Positions 32,475 through 43,666 of a stretch of DNA of 64,000 nt are shown in pieces. Numbering within the stretch: position 1 is the stretch's first letter; every line of letters starts with the position of its first letter. Below the pieces are notes generated by a model. The model did no database searches, was not told the origin of the DNA, and saw only the letters and a list, made by a program, of their open reading frames with translations. The DNA is from Cucurbitaria berberidis CBS 394.84 (lineage: Eukaryota; Ascomycota; Dothideomycetes; Pleosporales; Cucurbitariaceae). The translations under genes were made by a program, and so were the position numbers. Where the stretch lies: positions 1,240,001-1,304,000 of the forward strand of contig NW_024468936.1 of assembly GCF_010015615.1 (NCBI RefSeq), written 5' to 3'.

Positions 32475-34070
32475 ATGCGCAAGACGCTCAGAAGGTCGTG
32501 CGATGCCTGTGCAAGGTCAAAATTGAGCTGCGATCTTCGTTCGCCACAATGCTCGCGATGCATCAAAAGGAAAACTGCCTGCGTCTACGCGAACCAGCCG
32601 CTGACTTCCGCGCCCACCAAAGAGACTGCAACATCTTCCTCTGAACATGATATTGCAGCGTTATGGCTTTCGAAGAGTCCAATGGCGTTGCCCGTCAGTC
32701 CCGGCCCTCAATCTTTTGACCCTTTCGATTCATACCCGAAGACAAGGCTTCCACGAGTACACGTTCAACGACTTATCCAGCATTGCAAGTTCCTCCTAGA
32801 TTACGATATAATTACTTATATCATTTTAGCTGACTAAAAACAGTTCTTTCAAGTATCGCCTTTCAGTACTACCCGCTAGATCTTAACACTGCATCAAACC
32901 CATTCGTGGTATCATGGTGGCCTCTAGCCCTCGCAGATCCTGCTCTTTTCCATGTCTCCCTTCAAACTGCATCTCTGGACGTAGATTTACGTGCTCAGAA
33001 GGGGTTCACGAACTCGGAAATTCTGATGGCGGATTCCGTGTCATTAGTACGGAAAAGAGTCGAGGATCCAGTGTTAGCATTCCAAAATGAGACTATGGAT
33101 TCTGTAGTCACACTGGCCGCTATTGAGGTAAGGCTCCTTACCGAGTGGTATCTCCCTTTGGTCTGTGCAATTGGACTGAAGTCACCCATGGCAGTTCGGC
33201 AAAGGAAATACGGCTCTCGGCACGATGCACATTGATGGCGTCAAACGCATGGTCCAAATGAGAGGAGGCATATACCAGGTGAAGCTGACGAGTCCTCTTA
33301 CAGCGAGAATGGTCTCTTGGTGGGTAATTCTCCTTACATATGTGACTTAAGATACCGTGCTAACGACTTACTGAAGGGTGTCTTTGGTCGTCATGCAGTC
33401 ACCTCAGTTCCCGACACAAGACGAATCAGGTGTTGGAGACGGAATAGCTCCCATCCCACAATGGCAGGAAGCAGTAATAGGCATGCATAATCCCATTCCA
33501 CCTAACCTTGCCAAGCTCGACCTGGATCCTGCAATCAGCGACGTCTTGGTTCGTCTTCGGAATCTCTTTCACGAGCCCTTACGTTTCGATCTATCGAGCA
33601 CTGATCTCCATGATTTGGCCTGCTTTGTCCTACACAGACTGCTATCTCGGCCTACACGATCAACGATCAATGATATTTCGCAAGCATCGGCGATATCTGA
33701 ATGCATTCGCTACGGGTTGGTGCTTTACATGTTTCTCATCCACGGACCGACGTATTTTTCACACGCGCAACTTCAGTATAATGCGACCGTACAGCTAAGA
33801 ACCTACCTCGAGAACATGATAGCGTCGCTGCTACCCAATTCTGGCTCACTCACTCTTTGGCTACTCTCGATCGGCATAGTGGCCTCTAATGGTACTGCAG
33901 AGAGTCACTGGTTCACAACCCAGTCCGCAACAGTTTCAGAAACACCCGGTCTGTCTAACTGGGAAGATGTTCGGATTCATCTTAAGGAGATACTTTGGTT
34001 CAATTCGCATCAGGTGGAATACCAATTCCGGCAACGATGGGAGGAGCTTTTCAGGATCACCGCAGTATGA
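32475..34070 (+). CDS. Zn(II)2Cys6 fungal transcription factor
   Basis: Exons 32475..32788, 32854..33127, 33195..33319 and 33377..34070 give 468 residues. The start is the first ATG in frame (MRKTLRRSCDACARSK). The DNA-binding cluster follows C-x2-C-x6-C-x6-C-x2-C-x6-C at residues 9-36, within a basic region. The middle contains IAFQYYPLDLN, VVSWWPLALADPALFHVSL and FGKGNTALGTMHIDGVKRM, a block shared by a family of regulators common in accessory and metabolite loci in Pezizomycotina. The third intron uses the donor GTGGGT, needed to keep RMVSWVSLVV in frame. The gene starts 104 bp from the transposon remnant and precedes a sterol-desaturase P450 in the same direction, which may be its target. 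No target is known; the first splice acceptor is the least certain junction. Confidence 0.85.
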
Positions 34071-34717
34071 CCACAACATAATCTCGTACCCTCCACAGCA
34101 CATTTGACCCACGGAGTCCCACATTTGAACAGTCATCGGAATAAGATGGCAATTCCACTCATCTGTGGTCTGACACTGGATACAGATTCACTTTTGAACC
34201 GAAGAGGACTAGTCTCCGAAACCTCATTCTCGGCTAGCCCAGTAGCAGACCCACCTTTGGCTGTCGGAGACTAGTCTACATTCATCGCAACACTTTCGAA
34301 GGTATTGCTATATTTTTAGGAAATACGAGGTCTCCAGTCTGTTTGGCCAGGGCAGTCGATGCTGACCAAGAAACAAACGATTGGATATCGGGGTCTAAAC
34401 CTCTATCGAACAGTGCCCCCACAAGCTGATCCCTAGTTCTTGGGCATGTACAGTTAACAACATCGAGTGCCTGCCGTGGGTGATGGCTCGAGCCTCAGGA
34501 TGACCCGTTTCACGAAGAGAACTCGCGCAAGGAAGAGCAGCAGGCGTCTAGCCAGGATGTGGACAGATTCATTCAACGGAGCCCTACCGGATGAGATGCT
34601 ACAATTGGATAAAACAAGTAATTCATGGCCGGTGATCAGATAGCTGGCGAAGTGAGCCTGCTATAAGAGAACCTGAGGCCTCCATTTACTAAACAGTTCG
34701 GTTTGTATCGTTCTATA
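34071..34717. other. Intergenic region between the regulator and the P450 gene
   Basis: This 647-bp stretch contains a long-arm inverted repeat (34207-34276) and a TATA-like TATAAG at 34662-34667, 51 bp before the P450 ATG. No gene recognised. Confidence 0.5.
34207..34276. repeat. Perfect 13-bp inverted repeat, 44-bp spacer
   Basis: GACTAGTCTCCGA at 34207-34219 and its exact reverse complement TCGGAGACTAGTC at 34264-34276. The arms present CCG and CGG half-sites, the trinucleotides bound by Zn2Cys6 proteins, between a Zn2Cys6 gene and a P450. A role as operator is speculative; it could be a small transposon footprint. Confidence 0.7.
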
Positions 34718-36493
34718 ATGGCGACCATCACCAACGCCAGCATCAATGTCCCGGAGGAACATTTGTCACAGGCTGTACGGAATAGGACCTCAAGCCAGAC
34801 GAATGGCGCCCTCTCAGACGTGCTCCTTAGCTGGCTCGACTGGAAAACCCTTTTCACAACCTTGCTTGTCTTGATAACATACGACCAAGGTGCGACAGAC
34901 GAACTACATTGGGAGGTTTCCGGACATGCTGACACTATTCAAAGTCATGTACATTAAGCGAAAGGGTTCAATTGCGGGGCCTCCGTTCAAGATCCCGTTC
35001 ATGGGACCTTTTCTCCAAGCACTACACCCCAAATTCGAGTCGTATCTTGCTCAATGGGCCAGCGGTCCCCTCAGCTGCGTATCCGTATTCCACAAGCAAG
35101 TTTATCTCTGATCCTAGATTGAATGCACAGTTGCTAACGCTTTCTCTGTTTAGGTTCGTCGTGTTAGCTTCCGATCGCGATCTCGCGCATAAAGTCTTCA
35201 AATCGCCGGGGCACGTTAAGCCATGCATCGTACCAATAGCGGAGGACATAATGGGCTCACGGGCTTGGATCTTTTTGCAAGGAAAATCCCATGCCGAGTA
35301 CCGCAGAGGCCTAGCTGGACTATTTACGCCAAAGGCACTGAGCACATATCTACCCGTTCAGGAGAAGGTTTACAGCGACTACTTCGACAAATTTGTGGAT
35401 ATTACTCAGGCTAACGGCGGAAACCCAACACAATTCATGGGCTGCTTCCGAGAGATCAACTGTGCCTTATCCTGTCGCACTTTCTTCGGAGACTACATTT
35501 CTCAAGAAGCGGTTAAGAAAATCGCAAACGACTTTTATCTTGTCACAGCTGCTTTGGAACTCGTCAACATACCGCTATCGATGTACATCCCGTTCACAAA
35601 GCCTTGGTTGGGAAAGCGGACAGCAGATGCAGTGCAAGTTGAATTTGCAAAGTGCGCGGCAGCGTGCAAAGCAAATATGGCTTCTGGCGCCAAGCCAACA
35701 TGTATCGTTGACCAGTGGGTACTACACATGATGGATTCCAAGAGTTATTACGAACAGGTGGCTGCCGGCGAAACGAACGTCACGAAACCAACAAGCCTCA
35801 TCCGCGAATTTACAAACCTAGAAATTGCCCAAACGCTGTTCACGTTCCTGTTCGCTTCACAAGACGCCTCGAGTAGCGCGACGACTTGGCTTTTTCAAGT
35901 TCTCGCTCAAAGGCCGGACGTCTTGGGTCGCCTTCGGGAAGAAAACCTTTCCGTTCGCGGTGGTGACCGAAATCGGCCGTTCGACCTGAACATGTATGAA
36001 TCCCTTCCTTACACCAACGCAGTCATCAAGGAACTTCTCCGTCATCGGCCACCAGTGATCTTCGTCCCGTACATTGCCACAAAGAATTTTCCTATAACGC
36101 CAAACTATACCGTTCCTAAAGGCGCCATAGTCGTGCCTTCATGCTATCCAGCTCTACACGATCCCGTGGCCTACCCCAATCCTGAAGTTTTCGACCCGGA
36201 GCGCTGGATCACAGGAGATGCAGAGTCGAAAACAAAGAACTGGCTCGTGTTTGGTGCTGGCGCGCATGACTGCTTGGCGAGAAAGTATGTGCCTTTGATC
36301 ATGGCACATATGATTGGGAAGGCTGCACTGGAGCTTGATTGGAAGCATCATGCTACGGAAAGGTCGGAGGAGATACGGGTCTTCGCTACCTTGTTCCCTA
36401 TGGTAAGTCTCCGATGGATTGAGGGCATCTTGTGGATATCGTTAACTCGGGGTGTAGGATGGGTGTCCACTCACATTTACGGAGCGGTCTTGA
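34718..36493 (+). CDS. ERG5: Sterol C-22 desaturase, CYP61/ERG5-type cytochrome P450 (probable paralogue)
   Basis: Exons 34718..34889, 34945..35095, 35154..36402 and 36458..36493 give 535 residues, the usual ERG5 length. An N-terminal membrane anchor (LLVLITYDQVMYIKRKGSI) precedes GPPFKIPFMGPFLQ, a CYP61 hallmark. The I-helix is LFASQDASSSATTW, the K-helix E-x-x-R is VIKELLRHR, and PERW and the heme loop follow. The heme loop reads FGAGAHDCLA with Cys481; the final glycine is alanine, which the P450 signature tolerates. The last exon ends in the DGCPLTF tail seen in ERG5. The second intron is GC-AG (AA|GCAAGT), required for the conserved VFHKFVV junction. The family introduces the C-22 double bond in ergosterol synthesis in the ER. 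Its place in an accessory region and some unusual substitutions (for example HDCLARKY) suggest a duplicate, not the housekeeping copy. Confidence 0.87.
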
Positions 36494-37929
36494 AGGTGAT
36501 TATATTCGCCGAACGAGAGAAACTTTCATGATCGCCACCCAATAATGGAATTACCGTCGGTCTTTTCGACAAGAGGGAGATTTATTGAGTTGATATCAAC
36601 AACGCGTCTGAGGCACTGCTATTATGGGCCTGCTAGCACGCATTTACTGGCCGTTAGCATCCTTAGTAACAAATAATAAGCACTTTTACCTTCGCCGCCT
36701 TTTCTTTTTTCTGTCAAATACCTCGTGTCATACATCTCCAGCACGTTGCTACCATCAGTATGATAGATTTTACTTTGGCCCGTCCTGACGAGGAAAGCAT
36801 CTACCCGGACAGAGAGAGAATAAAAAAAGATTGTAAAGCTAAGAGAGCTCTCTGCAAATCGTAAAGGCGGTGTTGCAACACAATGAACGGTACGCTACCT
36901 CAACGCAAAAATCTGGTCGCAGAACCATGGAACTAACTCGGACAGATGACTAATTATTTTAAACTTTCATGGTCATCTCTTACCTTGCGATCACTTCCTG
37001 ACAGACATGAATTTTCACTGTCGATAGACTAGAATATACTGTTCGTGAATACGATGCGGAGGATTCCAACACATCAGCTATTTTTTCCCACGTCACCGCA
37101 GAATGCAAGATGACCACTGCTAAGAGAATCATGCACATCTGGATCCGACACAATGGTGGGTAAGCCACAATGAGGTCCGACACCGAGTGGAACGAGCTCA
37201 AAAGCCACTAGGGTATGACTGAGGAATCGGCAATTCTAATCTCTCTGAAGGAACTTGATGACTAGGCTAGGACTGATGAATGGATGAGGGTATCATAAGC
37301 ACTCACTCTACAAGGCCGTCTTCAGGTCCAGTAATCAAGCTTCATCCCATCCGTATGACTTACTTCAGGTTCTATATCCGAAGGTCAGGGGGACATTCTC
37401 TGCAAAACCTGCCTCTAGTTCACTATCGAAGCTTTCTGGTTTAGGCGATGACTATGAACCTTGTTTATTTCAAATTTGAGTACCGAACTTTCTGCTGCAG
37501 GCAGCTTGGCAAGCCAAGTTTGTAAGCGTCTAGATACAAGTGCTTAAGTTTTGGTCCCTAGGTACACTGTTGCAAGCTCATCTGCAGATCTGATCGCTAC
37601 GAGCCGACCTGAAGGCCATTGTTTAAGCTATGAGAGTGGGGATTATGAGTGGTAAGGCCCGAGTCACGAGGCATGAGACATTCTCTAGTCATCGATATCC
37701 ATGTTCATCATAATCTGAGATTCATTCTTTACGCACTGTTTGATTGAATCACTGCACGACTCACAGTTTCTGGTATAAATTGTACTTTTGCTCTTCTATA
37801 CTGCTTTCTTCATGTACGAACATTTTTTTGAGTATTAACTGTAGGCTTTCTATGATCGGCGAACAATCAGACATCTTCTCCGACATCTCGACATAAGCTC
37901 CTTTATTGGCACCGAACGCGACTACTACC
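36494..37929. other. Intergenic stretch without a supported gene
   Basis: This 1.4-kb stretch shows no coding similarity on either strand. A TATAAA at 37774-37779, 151 bp upstream of the next ATG, is a plausible promoter element. Confidence 0.5.
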
Positions 37930-39018
37930 ATGTGCAGGCTGTTCGTCAACACCTCCTACTATTGTACCGAGGATTGCAAGTACATCGCCCATCCAGTTTG
38001 GAGTACGCATTGTCCAATCACGCATAGAGATGGCCCATGTGAGGAAACAGAAAAGAATTGTAAAGGATTTATAGAAGATAAAACCTACATAAAGTTGAAC
38101 AAAGAAGGTCCAGACGCTCGATGCCCAGACCATAACGATGTTAGAGACCTGAACAAGGCTACCGAAGCTGTGAGAAGGGACGGGAGCCATCTTTGGGTTT
38201 ACACGGGTAATCAAGCAACATTGTCCAAATCCCATGAGAGAGTACAGCTCGAAATATCGAAAATACTCGTTCTGGAAAACCCACATCGATATGAGAATGA
38301 TATGCCTGTAAGTTCCTCGGGTCGCGTATGGGAAAAATACTATAAGGAGACGTACAATGCCCGCGCAGATGCTGGCTGGGGACAACTGTACAAATCCGAC
38401 CCACTCCCCTGGGGTGAAGCTCGTGATAAGGAAATAAAGAGACTCCAGGGAAATTTGTCTCCCGATATACCTTCAGGCACGGAGGGTGATTACCAAAATC
38501 GTTCTCGCAGTATAGATGGTAGAGGGAGTGATAACCTTCCTTCTGCTCAAACTCTCACATATGATCCGACGAACCAGAATGTAGGGCAGGCTACTGGTCC
38601 TGTTGATCCCTTTTATGTGGACGCTTGCTTTATGTATTACTATATGGACGACGTTGCAGGCTCTCCCTCAAACTTTGCTACCAACCAGGCTGGTGGAAGC
38701 GGCCAGAACGACGGGATTGGATCCACATATCCTGCTTCGCACCCGGTCCTTGGACAAGCCTCCACATACCTACCTCCTAATCCGGCTATAGGAGGGTTCG
38801 CTATTAATGCTCCTCCTGACCAGGCTGCTTGGGACGGTCTCGCATATTTTCCGCAGGGTGGCATGCTTCCTCCGCAGCCACAACCTCCGTACCATGCTGT
38901 AGCAGATATTCCTACAAATCCTCCTCCCGACAATGCTGGTTGGAACGATTACATATTCTTTCCGCCCACATATCAAAGTGACGGCCGAACCTCTAGGTCG
39001 GGTTACGAAGCCTTCTAA
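37930..39018 (+). CDS. Hypothetical protein with Cys-rich N-terminus and Pro/Asn/Gln-rich C-terminus
   Basis: A single exon of 362 residues starts at the first ATG (MCRLFVNTSYYC); upstream in-frame codons are not ATG. The first 70 residues carry nine cysteines in a spaced pattern (MCRLF..YYC..DCKY..THCP..GPCE..NCKG..ARC), which resembles the short cysteine/histidine motif at the start of many uncharacterised Dothideomycete proteins and may bind metal. The middle is charged and helical. The last 130 residues are low complexity, rich in Pro, Gly, Asn, Tyr and Gln, with repeated PPDQAAWDGLAYFP- and PPDNAGWNDYIFFP-type units. No signal peptide or membrane helix. Function unknown. Confidence 0.65.
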   Translation: MCRLFVNTSYYCTEDCKYIAHPVWSTHCPITHRDGPCEETEKNCKGFIEDKTYIKLNKEGPDARCPDHNDVRDLNKATEAVRRDGSHLWVYTGNQATLSKSHERVQLEISKILVLENPHRYENDMPVSSSGRVWEKYYKETYNARADAGWGQLYKSDPLPWGEARDKEIKRLQGNLSPDIPSGTEGDYQNRSRSIDGRGSDNLPSAQTLTYDPTNQNVGQATGPVDPFYVDACFMYYYMDDVAGSPSNFATNQAGGSGQNDGIGSTYPASHPVLGQASTYLPPNPAIGGFAINAPPDQAAWDGLAYFPQGGMLPPQPQPPYHAVADIPTNPPPDNAGWNDYIFFPPTYQSDGRTSRSGYEAF

Positions 39019-39757
39019 CGGAGGCCTTGCTAAGGGTTCGGCTCTCAAGCAAGTATTGGGCAAAGGAATCTAGGAGAAGAAGAGAAAGGCTAATAGGAAG
39101 TTCTCGGGTAGCAGTGCTTCTCGAGATATCTGGTGCCTTGAATGAAGTTGGGTGTGGAGTTACGTAGGAGAGAGACATGTATACGGAGGTGTAGGTGATG
39201 ATCATGCTGGCATGAATTAGTAGTCCTATTATAATGTACCATTTTGCTTTCTATCTTCTTACTTGAAAAACATCGGGCAGTAAGATGACATGAAAGTACT
39301 AACACCGTGATGCTGTTGAAACAAATCATTCTTCTACTTCGAGAGTGGGGATACTAACGAAGATGCTGCTCTCGCGTACCAAGTCAAACGGAGAGAACGC
39401 AGAGTAAACGCCAGAGATGAGTACCTTCGTAGCTCTGTAACTAAGCAGATGGTCTGTAAATGCTAAACGCACGATCTACTAATAAATGTAGACGCGATTG
39501 ATCACAACGCATATCTAAGGTTAAGCGCTGCTGACGTAATCAGTCACTCAACTGTAAGGTACGAGCACGATGCATGAACTTTGCGAGAACGCTCAGGCGA
39601 AAAAGTTTGATGTCATAAATCCAATTCCTCAATATCCTACAGTGAATAAAGTTTGGTATCATTCAAGAAAAGTGTTAACCAAAATTGCAGCCTTTGAGCA
39701 GCATACAAGATAGACAGCGTGAGTTTTCCAGTTAACGCCGTGATGCGCTAGTTAAAT
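39019..39757. other. Convergent intergenic region
   Basis: This 739-bp stretch between the stop codons of the hypothetical and ZIP genes shows nothing beyond probable 3' UTR sequence. Confidence 0.5.
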
Positions 39758-41234
39758 TTAGTGCCCATGCGAGTGAGCGTGACCCATCTGTGAGACGAGC
39801 GGTAACAGCATGCCGAACATGACGATGGCGATATCGGTCTTGGACAGACCGTTGCCACCGGGGTAGGCATCCATATAACTATTCGCGATCGGATCCTCGT
39901 GAAGGTGAGATGATGTTGCTTCAGACATGGATTGCATCGCCACGTATCTAGTTTAGTTAGTATCTGTCACCCTGAGGTAAGAATCGGTGCACTAGACTCA
40001 CAAGAAAGTACCGCCAGAGAAGCAGAGGACCCAACCAGTGGTCCAAGTCAACCCGTCGTCTCCGCCTAATCGGTTGCGACCGAACAGGTGTACGATAGCC
40101 CATGTTGCAAGAGCGCCTGCTGGGGCTGCTAGACTGAAGAAAGCAAGATGAGTTCGAGCTCTGCGTTTCGAGAGGCCTTGCTTGAGAAGGACGGACGTAA
40201 GCCCGAACGCAGCGGGCGCCTTGTGAAGCATGATGGCAAAGAAAATGACCAACGATAAAGACGTCGAGGGCGCAGTTGAGGATGCGCCTAAGGCAATTCC
40301 GTCGGCGCAAGCATGAACAATAAGGCCGATAGTTGCTGATGGGGTCTTCTTAGACGAGGAAGGAGGTAGACCTGGGGTTGCCAGGGGCGTGACAGCGTTA
40401 CTAGCGGCTCCCATTCCATTGAGGCTTAAGGAGGACGAATTATGCGGTCCCCGGGCTAGATTCGAGAGTGAGATGTGCATGGGTTGGTATTTTGGCTTCG
40501 CAGAGGATAATGCTTCCGGGAGGTGATCGACAAGGAACATGAGGATGTATCCAAGGATCAATGCGACGCCTATGTACGCATGTGGACCGGGTTTCTCGTC
40601 GTATCCGTCTCCTAAATGGCTGTGGCTTTCCTCGTCGTCTTCTGGTGCATGAACGCGAGTGTGTCCTTCTTTGTGGCCCTCTGTCGAGTCGTCGTCGCCG
40701 CCCTTTTGCGGATGCGCTTCTTCAGCTTTCTCCTTCTCCTTGTCTTTGGTGTCCTTGGTCTTCTTCACCTGAAGATCGATAATGGCTTTGTCGCCAGGGA
40801 CATCGCCAGTTGAAGCCTTGACCGCACCGCCATGCAGAAAGGTAGTATCCACTACGTCTGACCTCCTCCAGGTTGGGAACTCAGCAGGGTGCTTGACTCC
40901 TGTTTGTGAGCCCGACAGAGAAGGGATAGTAGGTTGTATGACCCTCGCATCCTGCGAACGTGCTTTAGCTCCTGCGCTGTACAGGGTCTCGATTCCCTCC
41001 GGTATGATGACGATGAGCGAGGTCCCTACTAGCACGCCGGTGCCCAGGAGTGTGAAGATGCGGAGCTGACGCGGAGAGAGGCTAAAGGAGAGCGGAACAA
41101 TGCCGGCGAGGAAGGAGCTGTCATTGTTAGTTGAGCTTCACAGGGCTCCTGTAGATGCCCAGTGGGAGGTTTGGAGCGTACGCAATGCCCATAATGGTGC
41201 TCAAAGCGAGCAGCATAAAAAGGCCGTCCCACAT
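39758..41234 (-). CDS. ZIP-family zinc transporter (SLC39A9-like)
   Basis: Exons 41234..41182, 41117..40002 and 39947..39758 give 452 residues. The first exon is only 53 nt; splicing yields MGIASFLAGIVPLSFSLS, the expected first helix, then GTGVLVGTSLIVIIPEGIE. A large cytosolic loop is rich in Lys/Glu then His (GHKEGHTRVH, EESHSHLG), typical of ZIP metal-sensing loops. The transport helices carry IVHACADGIALGAS and MLHKAPAAFGL, the paired H-x3-D and H-x3 metal sites of helices IV and V. The chain ends in a His-rich GHAHSHGH tail. It most resembles the SLC39A9 (ZIP9) branch, which moves zinc into the cytosol from the Golgi or outside. Family call firm. Confidence 0.9.
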
Positions 41235-41655
41235 GTTGAGCCGTCGTGTGTGCCGTGGCTCTTTTAAAGCTGCCAATGAAGAGATGCGCCCGGTATGCAA
41301 AACAGAGAAAAAGTAACAAAGCGTCAATCTATGCTGTCCATGCCTCAGCCGTCGAGTGGTCGCGGGTGGGAGCGGTAAAAGTGCGATGCGATGATGTTGA
41401 CAGGTGGGTGCTAGGGACAAAGCGGTCCTCCGCAACTTTCCCAGAGTCTTAGATCGTTGGGCGGTGCAGGGGCTGCGGTAGGGCTGACCCCCGGGAGCGC
41501 TAAAACGCGGTCTGGCGCGCTAGCCACCTTCCTTCACCTCGAAGTGACGCGCGCCGCAAGTGGTGTATCACTCCGACCAACGACGACTATTGCTCAAGAC
41601 CACGACCCTTCCCGAGGCCAACCAAGCACTGCGCAGCTCCGTCAACTCTGCAGCC
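41235..41655. promoter_or_regulatory. Divergent region between ZIP transporter and HAT1
   Basis: This 421-bp stretch must serve both promoters. No clear TATA or repeat was seen. Confidence 0.5.
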
Positions 41656-43319
41656 ATGGAGCTCGATCTCGATGATTGTAAGTCGCCGGCGCAAACCCTG
41701 TCTTGCCTCTTTGCGACGCCAACCCCCAGCTGGAAATGATAACCAACGCACTCCTTGAACATTAGCTTGGATATCGCATCTAACAGCCTCTAGGGGTCAC
41801 CAACTCGAACGAGTGCTTCTTCATCAACCTCTACCGTACCGTCAATGACGCAAACGAGCCTGCTCGCATCCTCCAGGATTCCTTCAACCCCAGCTTCACA
41901 TACACCGTAATCGACGAACAAGAAACTATCGCCGGCTACAAGAACCCTCGCATAGACCTCGACTTCCGCGCAAACGACCTCAAGCCGCAGCTAAAGATAC
42001 AGTTCGACCAGGAGCTAGACCTCAAGAAGATCTCTCCCGACCTGACTCAGGTAGATCTTTCGCCCGAGCTGTTTCGCAAGCACCTGCCCGAATCCATCGA
42101 TGACAATGTAGACGCAACATCAAAGGACTGGAAGCCTCCCGGAGAACGCTTGAATAGCTTCGAGCTTCACGGAAAGCAGTATGAGATATGGAAGGCGTCC
42201 ATGGCCGATCCTGCTGCTAGGCGCATCTGGACCAACATGAAGATCCTCGTCTTGCTCTTTATCGAAGGCGCCACAACAGAAGGATTAGACTATGAAGACA
42301 CTTTCGATCGTTGGTCAATCTACCTGCTGTACGAGGTTACACCTCTGCAAGACAACGCGTTCTCTCCCTACACTCTATCCGGATTCTCCACTTCGTATCG
42401 TTCTTGGATTTTCCCCACGTTTGACATCATGCGTGCCACGAAACAGCTTCCGTCACCGCCGTCAGAAAAGACCAATGGGGACGCCGGAAAGTACACGCCT
42501 CCCCGTCTGACACAGGATCCCGAGACGTTTGTTTTCAACGAGAAGATCAACCGACTTGAAACCACTTCGAGAGAGCGCATATCACAATTCCTAATTCTGC
42601 CACCATATCAAGGCCAGTCTCTCGGTTCACGACTGTATGATACTATCTTCCAGGATCTAGTCAGCAAGCCTTTCATCTACGAAATCCCCGTCGAAGATCC
42701 AAGCGAGGACTTTGATGCCATGCGAGACTACAGCGACATCACCTACCTGCGCACACTACCCGCTTTTCAGTCACTCTCGGTTGCCTCAACCCTACCTCCA
42801 GAGTCACTAAGGAAAGACTCCGCCATTCCGCGAAATCAGATTCTCGGCAACGGCAGCGACTTAGAGGAGCTCCGACACAAAGCCAAGATCGTAACGAGGC
42901 AGTTTTATAGAATGGTCGAGCTGCACCTCCTCTCCACGATTCCTCCAAATCACCGCAATAGAGCCCGGATCACACGCAAAGCCAAGGCTAGCAATGAAAA
43001 CGATCGCAAATACTACTTTTGGCGACTGGCCTTGAAACATCGGATATACAGCCAAAATGCCGATGCCCTAGACCAAATGGAGGACGCCGCCGAGAAGGTC
43101 GAGAAGCTAGAATCAGCTGTGGATAGCCAGCAGGAGGAGTTTGAAGAGCGCCTCGAAGGCCTTAAGAAGAGAGCCAACTGGGTAGCAGGCCAAGCCTCGT
43201 CAAACGGCGCCAAGAGCCGAAGCAAGCGGAAGCGGGCCATCATTGACGACGACGAGGATGATGAGTGGGAGGATATGGAAAGTGAATCGGTGGCTAGCTC
43301 CAAGCGGACGAGGGCATAG
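41656..43319 (+). CDS. HAT1: Histone acetyltransferase type B catalytic subunit Hat1
   Basis: Exon 1 is only 22 nt (41656..41677, MELDLDD plus one base). After a 116-nt intron, exon 2 (41794..43319) begins WVTNSNECFF, the conserved Hat1 N-terminus, giving 515 residues. The Hat1 N-domain (FTYTVIDEQETIAGYKN, EIWKA) is followed by the GNAT acetyl-CoA site ILPPYQGQSLGSRLY and the substrate-side EIPVEDPSEDFDAMRDY, which holds the acidic catalytic residue. The C-terminus has a coiled-coil-like helix and a basic/acidic nuclear tail (RSKRKRAIIDDDEDDE). Hat1 acetylates newly made histone H4 at Lys5 and Lys12 with the Hat2 chaperone. Confidence 0.93.
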
Positions 43320-43666
43320 ATATTGGAGGCAGACATGGCGGGGAGAACTAGAGACGTTAACATACCGACGCTCATGCCGTTCGCTAATTACAAAAGGTCT
43401 TTAAGGCTATTCCGGCCATCGTATGTGGGATGGGGCTCTCGGAGGGCCCATAGTACATGTAGTTAATACCCCATAATGATTATTCAAGTACTGTGAAGGT
43501 TCCAGCACAGGAAGACCTAGTGCTTAATTCCGACATGGCGGGGTTAATTACCCCACGTCCCAAAATTTTGGACCTCAATGTCAACCAAAGCCTCACGTTT
43601 CTTGCCAATCCCCCCAAGCGAATAACCTTTTCCTACTCCGCCCGCCCCCCAGTTCAGATTCCAGCA
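43320..43666. other. Intergenic spacer between HAT1 and ADE8
   Basis: This 347-bp stretch holds the HAT1 3' end and ADE8 promoter/leader. An in-frame upstream ATG at 43535 could extend ADE8 by 44 residues. Confidence 0.5.
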
